From: a virus | Reading direction: 5' to 3' (one strand) | Length of the DNA: 35,185 nt | IMG/VR virus record: IMGVR_UViG_3300011115_000594 | Coordinates: 1-35,185 of that record | Shown: in pieces, positions 7,387-13,534 of the stretch | Numbering within the stretch: position 1 is the stretch's first letter | How the letters are laid out: each line of letters begins with the position of its first letter | Program-made: the position numbers and the translations under genes | The notes under the pieces: model-generated | Seen by the model: the letters and a program-made list of their open reading frames with translations, nothing else | What the model was told of the DNA's origin: nothing | Databases searched by the model: none

Positions 7387-7730
7387 ATGCTTGCGAGTAT
7401 AGCGCGGGATTGAGATGGTCGACGCGAGGCGCTGACGAAACGGTTCATTTCCTTGCTGTGGGGGTCTTGTGCCCATCGCATGAGGACGGGGATGCGGACG
7501 GTGAACCAGTCGGCGGTGGGTAGTTTTTTAACGTACTCCTCGCGGAAGCGGCCGTGGATGCGGTGGCGAACTTGGACGCTGGTGCGAAACGGGCTGACTT
7601 GGATGACGATGCCGTCTTGATCGACGGCAACGATCCCGGTGGCGGTGCGCCCGACCGTGAAACCCTCGTGGGCGAAGTAGGTGGCGAGTTGGTTGAGCTG
7701 CTGCGCTATCGGCTTGCTGGTGTATCTCAT
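7317..7730 (-). CDS. Unknown protein
   Basis: A 137-residue product (MRYTSKPIAQQLNQLATYFAHEGF...). The first 95 residues look like a real alpha/beta domain (TVGRTATGIVAVDQDGIVIQVSPFRTSVQVRHRIHGRF). The last 23 codons overlap the following HTH gene in another frame and are low-complexity Ser/Pro/Thr, so the tail probably has no fold of its own. No family was recognised. It lies 66 bp after the putative replication-partner gene. Confidence 0.55.
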   Translation of the reverse strand: MRYTSKPIAQQLNQLATYFAHEGFTVGRTATGIVAVDQDGIVIQVSPFRTSVQVRHRIHGRFREEYVKKLPTADWFTVRIPVLMRWAQDPHSKEMNRFVSASRRPSQSRAILASICPPSTPTTISSNTSAQPLKGKA

Positions 7731-7796
7731 GTGTCTCCTAGATTGCCCTGTGCGGCGTTCTTTGTGGCGAGATGGGGTGAAAGGCGTATTTGTGGT

Positions 7797-8273
7797 TCAA
7801 GCGCGTCTCGGGGCAACCCTGCGCCCCTGCGAGCGGACGTAGTCAACGGCAACGGCGAGTACGCGGGCGGTGGTGGGGACGTAGGTCATCATGTCGCGCA
7901 CGGCTTCGATTTCGGCATCGGTGACGGTGGCAAGCGTTTTTGCTGCCCATGCCTCCCACTCGGCGATCTCCTGCGAGCTTGGGCCTTGCAAGGCGCTAGC
8001 GCTCTGGCGCGTAGTGTCCACCTCGGAATGACCTGCGATTTGCGCGTACTGCTGTCCAGTCACCTTGCAATACTCGGTGTGGATTGCCGTCAGGTCGGGG
8101 ATCTGGTTTCGGGACATCCGATTATTTTTAATGCACTCCCTCAATTTGTCCTGCTTGAGCGATCCCCATCGCTCGTTCAGCAATGCGGCTTCGGCTGGCG
8201 TTGGTTTCCACTTCGGCCACAAATCGCACATCAGCATTTTGTTCTGTCCCCAGCTCGGCGTATCGGTCTGCAT
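7797..8273 (-). CDS. Putative replication accessory protein (helicase-loader-like position)
   Basis: A 158-residue product. The start MQTDTPSWGQNKML at ATG 8273 is chosen because AAAGGA lies just upstream and it clears the previous gene by 17 bp. The sequence DLWPKWKPTPAEAALLNERWGSL, followed by a basic helix and IPDLTAIHTEYCKVTG, resembles the small helical domain found in phage proteins encoded after a winged-helix replication initiator. The family match is from memory and weak. By analogy with lambda O and P, it could be the partner that brings host helicase to the origin; this is inference from gene order. Confidence 0.45.
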   Translation of the reverse strand: MQTDTPSWGQNKMLMCDLWPKWKPTPAEAALLNERWGSLKQDKLRECIKNNRMSRNQIPDLTAIHTEYCKVTGQQYAQIAGHSEVDTTRQSASALQGPSSQEIAEWEAWAAKTLATVTDAEIEAVRDMMTYVPTTARVLAVAVDYVRSQGRRVAPRRA

Positions 8274-8290
8274 GGCTTGTTTCCTTTCAA

Positions 8291-8716
8291 TCAAAACGGA
8301 ACGACCCTCTCCCTCGGTGCGCGGCCCGTTTGCCGACGCACATTGCAAGAATCGAAGAGAGGAGAGTTATCTTTAGAGTTACCTTTAGAGTTTGGGTGCA
8401 ATGGTTGCACCATCGGAAGTGCAATGGTTGCACTATCCGGGTGCAATGATTGCACCATGGGTGCAATGGCTGCACTCTCAATAACCACGGAATAGGTGAG
8501 GGTCTTTCGGCTGTGGGTGGTGGCAATGATCCCTCGGGTGCGAAGCCCTTTCACGGTCGCCTTGATCGTGCGAAGGCTCAATGAAGTCAGCTTCGCCAGT
8601 CGGTGCTGGCTTGGGAAGGCGTTCGTTCCGTGAGACGCAATGGCAACGAGAACGAGCTTCTCGGAGGATTTGAGGTCTGTCCGGTCAAGGATCTCGCTGG
8701 TGATTGGTCGGCTCAT
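8291..8716 (-). CDS. Winged-helix replication initiator candidate (lambda O-like)
   Basis: A 141-residue product starting MSRPITSEILDRTDLKSSEKLVL at ATG 8716, overlapping the HNH stop (ATGA). The first 75 residues have a winged-helix pattern (SSEKLVLVAIASHG, FPSQHRLAKLTSLSLRTIKATVKGL, then RGIIATTHSRKTLTYSV as the wing), like the N-terminal DNA-binding domains of lambda O and related initiators. The following linker is encoded by four palindromic 15-mers and reads as repeats of MVQ(S/P)LHP. The helicase-partner domain found in full-length O is absent or supplied by the next gene. An autoregulatory repressor is the alternative. Confidence 0.65.
   Translation of the reverse strand: MSRPITSEILDRTDLKSSEKLVLVAIASHGTNAFPSQHRLAKLTSLSLRTIKATVKGLRTRGIIATTHSRKTLTYSVVIESAAIAPMVQSLHPDSATIALPMVQPLHPNSKGNSKDNSPLFDSCNVRRQTGRAPRERVVPF
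8363..8475. other. Putative replication origin: four palindromic iterons plus AT-rich repeats
   Basis: Four 15-bp palindromes GTGCAATGGTTGCAC (two exact, two with one change) lie at 8396-8410, 8419-8433, 8441-8455 and 8461-8475, with start spacings of 23, 22 and 20 bp, about two helical turns. Next to them, at 8363-8393, is a purine/T-rich direct repeat AGAGTTAYCTTT (two full copies and a partial third), a candidate unwinding element. The array lies inside the winged-helix gene just after its DNA-binding domain, as lambda ori lies inside O. An operator array for autoregulation is the main alternative. Confidence 0.65.
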
Positions 8717-9099
8717 TGCTCGACCTTCAGAACGTCCCACCATTGAATGGCCGTCCCCGGAGTCTCTAGCCAAAATACCCGTGCGCCCTTTTGCACATTT
8801 TCTTTCAGGGTCATGTACTGGATGTTCATCGGGTGATGAATGCCGCCCTTGGACATCGGGATAATGTGGTCAATCGACCAGCCCGGCGGGCAGTTTCGAT
8901 AGATGACGTACATCAACTTGCGCGGGAATCCGCTGCACATGACCCCGTATTTTCTTGCTCGTTTGTCCGCACATTGCAGCTTGCAATTTCTCTGGTTGTC
9001 CCGTTTGCTCTTGGACTGGTTCCCAGTCTTGCACTTTGGACACCTGCATCCGTGCTTATATCCCTGCCGTCCGTTTCGATTTGGGTATTGGCATTCCAT
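8713..9099 (-). CDS. HNH endonuclease
   Basis: A 128-residue product. The C-terminal half has the HNH core: IDHIIPMSKGGIHHPMNIQYM followed by LKENVQKG, with the DH, the central Asn and the last Asn-type position visible. The N-terminus has a CxYPNRNGRQGYKHGCRCPKC segment typical of a zinc-knuckle attached to phage HNH proteins. The start ATG at 9099 follows a GGAG at 9107-9110. It is the first gene of the leftward unit. It could act as a free-standing homing nuclease or in packaging; its position beside the origin rather than the terminase favours a mobile or regulatory role. Confidence 0.85.
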   Translation of the reverse strand: MECQYPNRNGRQGYKHGCRCPKCKTGNQSKSKRDNQRNCKLQCADKRARKYGVMCSGFPRKLMYVIYRNCPPGWSIDHIIPMSKGGIHHPMNIQYMTLKENVQKGARVFWLETPGTAIQWWDVLKVEQ

Positions 9100-9130
9100 C
9101 GCATGACTCCGAAAAACCGGGGCGAGCCGG

Positions 9131-9192
9131 GAGCGGGTGGAAGCAACCTAGCCCGCCCACGGTTGATTGGTTTTGAGCGATTCCACCCGCTC
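9131..9192. promoter_or_regulatory. 12-bp perfect inverted repeat upstream of the leftward unit
   Basis: GAGCGGGTGGAA at 9131-9142 is matched by its exact reverse complement at 9181-9192, separated by 38 bases. It lies just before the HNH gene in the divergent control region. It could be an operator pair or a large hairpin in the leader of the leftward transcript. Confidence 0.6.
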
Positions 9193-9240
9193 GGCAAATC
9201 CCCACGCGGGTACTTGCTGCAAACATGATACCATAAACCT

Positions 9241-9331
9241 GCCACCATGTGGCGGGGCGGTCTTGACCGCTCCTTACCTCACCCCCGGAAGCGCGGCGTG
9301 TTGATCGAAAGATCCGCGCCGCGTTTGTTTT
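9241..9331 (+). terminator. Hairpin cluster ending in an intrinsic terminator (+ strand)
   Basis: Three hairpins occur in a row: GCCAC-cat-GTGGC (9241-9253), GCGGTC-tt-GACCGC (9257-9270) and a longer one with CGCGGCG (9292-9298) pairing with CGCCGCG (9317-9323) and an inner GATC-gaaa-GATC. The last is followed by TTTGTTTTT, giving a Rho-independent terminator on the + strand. No + strand gene lies upstream, so it either ends a small non-coding RNA or acts as a barrier or attenuator. The rest of 9100-9513 holds no convincing ORF. Confidence 0.6.
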
Positions 9332-9405
9332 TAGGCGTACCAACCGCGCCAGCCGACCACCAGCGCGGCTGGCACACCGGGCGAAATAATATCAGGGTGC
9401 TTGTG

Positions 9406-9457
9406 TTGACAAATTCAAGTCGCAAGTGTTGACAGCCGATATACAGGGGAGTACCTT
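9406..9457 (+). promoter_or_regulatory. Early promoter for the rightward unit
   Basis: TTGACA at 9429-9434, a 17-bp spacer and TACCTT at 9452-9457 form a sigma70-like promoter. A second TTGACA lies 23 bp upstream at 9406-9411. The -10 is embedded in GGGGA-N6-TCCCC, a short inverted repeat. The same arrangement recurs before the Erf gene at 13442. The leader then carries TTGAGAGGAC before the first ATG, a good ribosome binding site. Confidence 0.65.
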
Positions 9458-9513
9458 CCCCATGTCAGAGGCGCGTGCCGCTGACAACGCACCCAGTTTG
9501 AGAGGACTGACCC

Positions 9514-9768
9514 ATGAGTACCAAGATAAAGATGACGCTTCTTGAAGGCTTAATCAATGACCGCATTAAAAATGCTTACGAAGATATTTTGCTTACCGCC
9601 GCTCTTCAAATCAAAGACGGCGTCAGTATTGAATTGATTCGTTCTCGTGAAGGTTTTGAAAACGTTGACCTTGATAACGCTGCCGCTTTTGACGAGTATG
9701 TTGATCGTTGGTCTGCGGCTGATGATGCCTTTTTGAAATGCCATCAGTTTACGAAAGTAGAACTGTGA
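9514..9768 (+). CDS. Unknown early protein
   Basis: The first gene of the rightward unit encodes an 84-residue acidic, helical protein (MSTKIKMTLLEGLINDRIKNAYEDILLTAALQI...). GAGAGGA lies about 10 bases before the ATG. Its codon use is AT-richer than its neighbours. No family was recognised. First-gene position after a strong promoter is typical of small host-takeover or anti-defence proteins, but nothing in the sequence shows that role. Confidence 0.65.
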   Translation: MSTKIKMTLLEGLINDRIKNAYEDILLTAALQIKDGVSIELIRSREGFENVDLDNAAAFDEYVDRWSAADDAFLKCHQFTKVEL

Positions 9769-10097
9769 CCGCCCGCCGCACCGACCCCGCGACCAGTCAC
9801 ATGGCCGCCGAGGACATGGCTAGCAAACTCGCAGGGCTGCAAGCCGCGCTCCTAGCCGCCTTCAAGGCGGCGGGCGCGTATGGGCTGACCTCAGACGAAG
9901 CCGAAGCCGCAGCGCACCTACACGCCGGGGCGCGTCGGCGCGTCAGCGAGCTGCACGCGGCAGGACTGATTGCCCCGACAGGCGCTACGCGACTTGGTCG
10001 CGCTGGTAAGGCGCAACGCGTGTTCGCGGCTGTTGTCTCCTCCATCCCCGATAGCCTCTTTGCCACCACCCCTACCGAAAGGAAGTACCGCTCATGA
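9765..10097 (+). CDS. Small winged-helix-like protein with DPxTSHxAA motif
   Basis: A 110-residue product. The GTG at 9765 is chosen because it overlaps the upstream stop (GTGA); the alternative ATG at 9738 would add nine residues inside the previous gene. It starts TARRTDPATSHMAAEDMA, a motif seen in many small phage proteins, then has a predicted winged helix: LLAAFKAAGAYGLTSDEAEAAAHLHAGARRRVSELHAAGLIA. Probably DNA-binding; target unknown. The end overlaps the next gene (ATGA). Confidence 0.65.
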   Translation: MTARRTDPATSHMAAEDMASKLAGLQAALLAAFKAAGAYGLTSDEAEAAAHLHAGARRRVSELHAAGLIAPTGATRLGRAGKAQRVFAAVVSSIPDSLFATTPTERKYRS

Positions 10098-10438
10098 GAG
10101 ACTCAAAGAAGATCAAATTCAAGGAAACCGAGTACGAAATCAACGTCGACCAGTTGCCGGGAATCCCCGAGGTGATTGCTGAGTACCTGATGTCCCACGC
10201 CGTGACCGTGCATATTGAGGGTCGCTACCAAGTTGATGGCGGCAACCCGGACGCAGGCGACCAGCCAGCATGGCGGCTGCTTGATTGGAAGATCATGGCT
10301 GTAGCCCTTGACGGGCAGGTCTTCGACAACAACAACCCCGTCCCGTCTGAGTTCCCGATGGCGCTCGTCATTAACTCCACCTACTCGCGCCACACGCGGG
10401 AGTACCTTGAGGCGCGGCCGCCGGAAATGTACGAATGA
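10094..10438 (+). CDS. Unknown early protein
   Basis: A 114-residue product (MRDSKKIKFKETEYEINVDQLPGIPEVIAEYL...), acidic, with mixed alpha/beta pattern. It is coupled by ATGA overlaps both to the winged-helix-like gene before it and the methyltransferase after it. No family or catalytic motif was recognised. Confidence 0.65.
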   Translation: MRDSKKIKFKETEYEINVDQLPGIPEVIAEYLMSHAVTVHIEGRYQVDGGNPDAGDQPAWRLLDWKIMAVALDGQVFDNNNPVPSEFPMALVINSTYSRHTREYLEARPPEMYE

Positions 10439-11736
10439 AATACCTATCCGTCTGTTCAGGCATCGAAGCCGCGACCGTTGCATGGCATCCCCTTGGCTGG
10501 GAGCCTGCCGGATTCTCGGAGATTGAACCCTTCCCAAGCGCGGTTCTTGCGCATCATTACCCTCACGTCCCCAATTTCGGAGACATGACCAAATTTCAGG
10601 AGTGGTTTTTAGATGCAGGAGCAATTGACCTTTTGGTGGGAGGAACCCCATGCCAGTCCTTCAGCGTTGCCGGGCTTCGACAAGGACTCAAAGACCCACG
10701 CGGAAACCTCATGCTTACCTACCTTGCGATTGCTGCACGTCTTCGGCCTCGATGGGTTGTGTGGGAAAACGTCCCCGGTGTCTTGTCATCAAACGGAGGA
10801 CGGGATTTTGGTTCCTTCCTCGGCGGGCTGGGGCAGTTGGGGTATGGGTTCGCGTACCGAGTGTTGGACGCTCAATGGTGCAGAACACACGGGCATCCCC
10901 GTGCCGTCCCGCAACGCCGAAGACGTGTCTTCGTTGTCGGATGTCTTGGAGACGCAACCGCTGCCGCAAAGGTATTGTTTGAGCGCGAAAGCGTGCTTAG
11001 GAATTCTAAAACGCGCGGAGCGGCGCGGGAAGAAATTACCGCAGATGTTGAGGGACGCGTTGGAGCAGGCTGCTGGTGGGATGGAGAAAGCACCTCCCAC
11101 ACCCTGACTAAATGCGGAGCCAACGGGGCGCAGCGGATGCCAGACAAAGACAACTTCGGCGCGGTGTTGCAGCCGTTTGATAAACAACAAAACGGTGCAT
11201 ATGGCATAGGCAAAGTTGGTAGCACTCGTTTAGCGCGAGAATACAAGGACGCTACCGACCTTGTTGCCGTCCCGTACACCAAAGCCAAACGCGCCCAGTC
11301 TGACACCGATGACGAGACATGGGTGGAGGGGCAAGTTAACCCCACGCTCTCGCTGTTCGACTGCGGGGACGTGCGGGCAACGACCGTTGCCATTCAAGCT
11401 TATTCAATCCGCGAAGATGCCAATGCGAACAACTTTAGCGCCACGCCGACCGATGTGGGACTGACGGTGTCCGCGCTTGTCCCCGGCGTGCAGTCGCACC
11501 ATGCTCAATTATTTATGGCGCAAGCCATGACCGTGCGCCGATTAACAGTCAGGGAATGCGAGCGTTTACAGGCGTTTCCCGACGACTACACGCTCATTCC
11601 TTGGCGCAAGAAGGCGGCTAGCGACTGCCCGGATGGGCCGAGGTACAAGGCGCTAGGGAACAGCATGGCCGTGAATTGCATGGAATGGATCGGAGAACGC
11701 ATTGCCGCCGTTGAGGCGGAGAAAGAAACGACATGA
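10435..11736 (+). CDS. C5-cytosine DNA methyltransferase
   Basis: A 433-residue, apparently complete Dcm-type enzyme that transfers a methyl group from S-adenosylmethionine to C5 of cytosine. Motif I is LSVCSGIEAA (residues 4-13), motif IV GTPCQSFS (70-77, catalytic C73), motif VI ENVPG (111-115), motif VIII QRRRRVFVVG (160-169). Motif IX (RRLTVRECERLQAFPDDY) and motif X (YKALGNSMAVNCMEWIGERI) close the fold. The stretch between about residues 180 and 370 is the target-recognition region; the target sequence cannot be read from it. No cognate restriction gene is present, so protection of phage DNA from host restriction is the likely role. A second ORF overlaps it at 10613-11107. Confidence 0.95.
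   Translation: MKYLSVCSGIEAATVAWHPLGWEPAGFSEIEPFPSAVLAHHYPHVPNFGDMTKFQEWFLDAGAIDLLVGGTPCQSFSVAGLRQGLKDPRGNLMLTYLAIAARLRPRWVVWENVPGVLSSNGGRDFGSFLGGLGQLGYGFAYRVLDAQWCRTHGHPRAVPQRRRRVFVVGCLGDATAAAKVLFERESVLRNSKTRGAAREEITADVEGRVGAGCWWDGESTSHTLTKCGANGAQRMPDKDNFGAVLQPFDKQQNGAYGIGKVGSTRLAREYKDATDLVAVPYTKAKRAQSDTDDETWVEGQVNPTLSLFDCGDVRATTVAIQAYSIREDANANNFSATPTDVGLTVSALVPGVQSHHAQLFMAQAMTVRRLTVRECERLQAFPDDYTLIPWRKKAASDCPDGPRYKALGNSMAVNCMEWIGERIAAVEAEKETT
10613..11107 (+). CDS. Overlapping alternate-frame ORF inside the methyltransferase gene
   Basis: A 164-residue ORF in another frame of the methyltransferase gene, with its own ATG and a CAGGAG 10 bases upstream. It begins MQEQLTFWWEEPHASPSALP, contains CGKTSPVSCHQTEDG, GMGSRTECWTLNG and SLSDVLE, and ends in a plausible helical segment (CLSAKACLGILKRAERRGKK then LPQMLRDALEQA). 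From memory, phage proteins with this same motif series are repeatedly annotated beside or over C5-methyltransferases. Recurrence could come partly from conserved methyltransferase codons read in another frame, so expression is unproven. The dedicated ribosome binding site and well-formed C-terminal helix favour a real gene. Confidence 0.5.
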   Translation: MQEQLTFWWEEPHASPSALPGFDKDSKTHAETSCLPTLRLLHVFGLDGLCGKTSPVSCHQTEDGILVPSSAGWGSWGMGSRTECWTLNGAEHTGIPVPSRNAEDVSSLSDVLETQPLPQRYCLSAKACLGILKRAERRGKKLPQMLRDALEQAAGGMEKAPPTP

Positions 11737-11951
11737 GCGACCTGAGAGACATAGCGACATTGTGCAAGGAAATTGATTGCCTGACGAAACAGGTGGACAC
11801 GCTCCGCAAGGAGCGCGATCAAGCAAGGCGGGAAGTGTGCGCGTTTGTGAGTGGCCGCTACAGCAAGGATGTTGTCACGCTTGACCGCGCCGCAGCACTT
11901 GACGAAGCCAAAATGCGCGGGTGGGATTGCTACAAGGAGGAAAAAAACTAA
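11733..11951 (+). CDS. Small coiled-coil protein
   Basis: A 72-residue product: MSDLRDIATLCKEIDCLTKQ and a following KERDQARREV segment form a short coiled coil, then VVTLDRAAALDEAKMRGWDCYKEEKN. ATGA overlap with the methyltransferase stop shows coupling. No specific function was recognised. Confidence 0.65.
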   Translation: MSDLRDIATLCKEIDCLTKQVDTLRKERDQARREVCAFVSGRYSKDVVTLDRAAALDEAKMRGWDCYKEEKN

Positions 11952-12340
11952 TGGAAGAGGAAGACAACCGATGGGCGCGTCCTGTGCTGCACGACGTGGA
12001 ATGGAAGCGCAAGGACGGCTACCCGTCATGGCTGAATGAAAACCGTGTCCAGCGCGGGCTGGCAAACAAGTCCGACCGCCCGGTCTTGGTCATTGTTGGC
12101 GGCGACCCGATGCTGCACCAAGTGGACGAGTCGGACGGCAACCCGGTACTCGCCTACTGGCGGGCTTCGGTCTACCTGTTGCAGACCAACCCCGAGGGAA
12201 TTGAGGGGACGCGGTTCTCTAGCTTGTGCCTCTGGGAAGTAGGCGACACGCAAGACGGGATGCGCGAGGATTTAATGCATCGCGTTGTGAACTTCATCAC
12301 GAAATGCGCCCCAAACACAAAGGTAGACCATGTCTCCTAG
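11951..12340 (+). CDS. Unknown early protein
   Basis: A 129-residue product. The start at ATG 11951 is chosen because an excellent AAGGAGGA lies 8 bases upstream and it overlaps the previous stop (TAATG). The sequence (EDNRWARPVLHDVEWKRKDG ... RPVLVIVGGDPMLHQVDES ... MREDLMHRVVNFITKCAP) has an alpha/beta look but no recognised family. It overlaps the following CsrA-like gene by 11 bases. Confidence 0.65.
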   Translation: MEEEDNRWARPVLHDVEWKRKDGYPSWLNENRVQRGLANKSDRPVLVIVGGDPMLHQVDESDGNPVLAYWRASVYLLQTNPEGIEGTRFSSLCLWEVGDTQDGMREDLMHRVVNFITKCAPNTKVDHVS

Positions 12341-12536
12341 CGTTGAAACCAAGGGCGGGTTCTTGACCATCACCCTCCGCAAGCACTCGGATTACATTGT
12401 GATCCTTGACGAGGCAGGTGAGCAGGTCGCGCACATTTGCGCGAACGTGCAAGGGTCGGCAGGCAACGACCGCATCCGCGTCTCTATCCGCGCCGACCAG
12501 CGTTACCGCATCCATCGAGGGAAGGCAGAGGAATGA
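12330..12536 (+). CDS. CsrA-like RNA-binding protein candidate
   Basis: A 68-residue product whose core, GFLTITLRKHSDYIVILDE, followed by AHICANVQGSAGNDRIRVSI and RADQRYRIHRGKAEE, follows the five-strand CsrA/RsmA pattern: an opening strand like LILTRKxGE, a central VQG-like turn, RIRVSIRA in place of VRIGVxAP, and a closing VHRxE-like RIHRGK. CsrA dimers bind GGA motifs in mRNA leaders and change translation and stability. If correct, this is a phage copy of a host global regulator. Similarity is by pattern only, and the N-terminus is about eight residues longer than usual. Confidence 0.5.
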   Translation: MSPSVETKGGFLTITLRKHSDYIVILDEAGEQVAHICANVQGSAGNDRIRVSIRADQRYRIHRGKAEE

Positions 12537-12679
12537 CCAAGATCGACGGCCTGACCTTGCAGGGCATCCGCAAGGATAAAAGCAAGGGGATGAAGCAATC
12601 GGACATCGCTCGGAAGTACCGGGTCAGCCGTTCGGCGGTCAGCCGGATTGTGCTGGGGAGTCGCCGCGTTGCGCGGTAG
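12533..12679 (+). CDS. Small helix-turn-helix protein
   Basis: A 48-residue product starting MTKIDGLTLQGIRKDKSKGM at ATG 12533, which overlaps the previous stop (ATGA). The segment KQSDIARKYRVSRSAVSRIV is a clear helix-turn-helix of the resolvase/sigma-like kind. The protein is basic and has no other domain. It may be a small transcription regulator of the early or late units. Confidence 0.65.
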   Translation: MTKIDGLTLQGIRKDKSKGMKQSDIARKYRVSRSAVSRIVLGSRRVAR

Positions 12680-12733
12680 TCAAGGTTTTTGCGGCGATCC
12701 CGCCGGGGGGCGTTCCCTCGGCGGGGTCGTTTT
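12661..12733 (+). terminator. Two hairpins, the second a likely partial terminator
   Basis: TCGCCGC (12661-12667) can pair with GCGGCGA (12691-12697). A stronger hairpin pairs CCCGCCG (12699-12705) with CGGCGGG (12719-12725), followed by GTCGTTTTA. The weak U-run suggests attenuation rather than a full stop, because genes continue downstream. The remaining bases to 12859 hold only very short ORFs. Confidence 0.5.
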
Positions 12734-12859
12734 ATGGCTGCGGCAAATCTTCAAACCTGCTACGCGAAAAAAACAGAACCAAGATACGCTCACCACGGTG
12801 AAGCAAGAACTACACCGCATAACGCTAAGAGACGACCTTTATCGGGGCGAGGGCTAATC

Positions 12860-13042
12860 ATGCGCGGGGATTGGGAAGAGGACATCATCGACCGCATCAC
12901 GGCGAGCGAGTCCACCGACCCCCTGCTCAAGGAAGCCGCTAGCGAGATCACCTATATGCGCGAGCAGCTCATGGCACATATCAAAGAAGTCAACCGCGCA
13001 CGGCAGGCGCTTCTTGTATGCCAGCGGGCGCAACGTGCTTGA
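12860..13042 (+). CDS. Small helical protein, unknown
   Basis: A 60-residue product starting MRGDWEEDIIDRITASESTD at ATG 12860, after a GAGGG. The rest (LLKEAASEITYMREQLMAHI, then KEVNRARQALLVCQ) is a helical, possibly coiled-coil segment common in small phage proteins that lie before RusA. A longer in-frame start at 12734 is possible but lacks a ribosome binding site. It overlaps the next gene by 8 bases. Confidence 0.55.
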   Translation: MRGDWEEDIIDRITASESTDPLLKEAASEITYMREQLMAHIKEVNRARQALLVCQRAQRA

Positions 13043-13445
13043 ATTTACGGTCGATGGGGTTCCTGCTCCGCAGGGTTCTAAAAGGGCATTCGTGCGCGGC
13101 GGCCGTGTTTCGCTAGTGGAGTCATGCGCGAGGGTCAAGCCCTACCGCGCCCTCATCGGTCTTGCCGCCAGTCAAGCGCGTGTCGGCGCACCAACGGGGT
13201 TGCCTGTGGGGATAGCGATTGCGTTTGCGTTCGCTCGCCCCAAGAGCCACTACACAAGCAAAGGCGTACTCCGCGCTGGCGCTCCAAGCCACCCGGGCAA
13301 GCCAGACATCGACAAACTATGCCGCGCCGTCCTTGATGCCCTCACGGGAATCTTGTACCACGATGACGCGCAGGTCGTTTCCCTGAGCGCCACCAAACGC
13401 TATGGGGACGTACCGATGACGGCTATTTCGCTTTTCACCTGTTGA
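13035..13445 (+). CDS. RusA-like Holliday junction resolvase
   Basis: A 136-residue product of the RusA family, which cuts four-way DNA junctions during recombination and before packaging. Family features are the N-terminal LEFTVDGVPAPQGSKR, the FAFARPKSHY segment, KPDIDKLCRAVLDALTG with the catalytic-type aspartates, and ILYHDDAQVVSLSATKRYG. The GTG at 13035 fits the family start; an ATG at 13014 would add seven residues. It pairs functionally with the downstream Erf recombinase. Confidence 0.88.
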   Translation: MLEFTVDGVPAPQGSKRAFVRGGRVSLVESCARVKPYRALIGLAASQARVGAPTGLPVGIAIAFAFARPKSHYTSKGVLRAGAPSHPGKPDIDKLCRAVLDALTGILYHDDAQVVSLSATKRYGDVPMTAISLFTC

Positions 13446-13470
13446 CAGGCGCGATACGGGAGAGTATCTT
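13442..13470 (+). promoter_or_regulatory. Second early promoter, before the Erf gene
   Basis: TTGACA at 13442-13447, a 17-bp spacer and TATCTT at 13465-13470 match the promoter at 9429-9457 in spacing and in surrounding bases (GAGTAYCTTYCCCATG). The leader also ends in TTGAGAGGAC before the start codon, as at 9497-9506. The -35 overlaps the stop region of the resolvase gene. Confidence 0.65.
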
Positions 13471-13534
13471 TCCCATGCCCTAGCATTTCGCCGGGGTCGA
13501 GCGCGGCGAGCCGCGCAGTCTTGAGAGGACGATC

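Noticed and set aside
7132-7730. Lysogeny control region
   Set aside because: An HTH protein is present, but no integrase, attachment site, excisionase or divergent repressor pair was seen anywhere in the window.
8396-8475. Palindromes as transcription terminators
   Set aside because: They have loops of three bases and no U-runs, and they are nearly identical and evenly phased, which fits protein-binding sites better.
7554-8495. 313-residue + strand open frame
   Set aside because: It runs antisense to three coupled - strand genes and through the iteron array; no start signal or family features.
12648-12857. Small ORFs between the HTH gene and 12860
   Set aside because: They cross two hairpins and lack ribosome binding sites; only the ORF from ATG 12860 has a plausible start.
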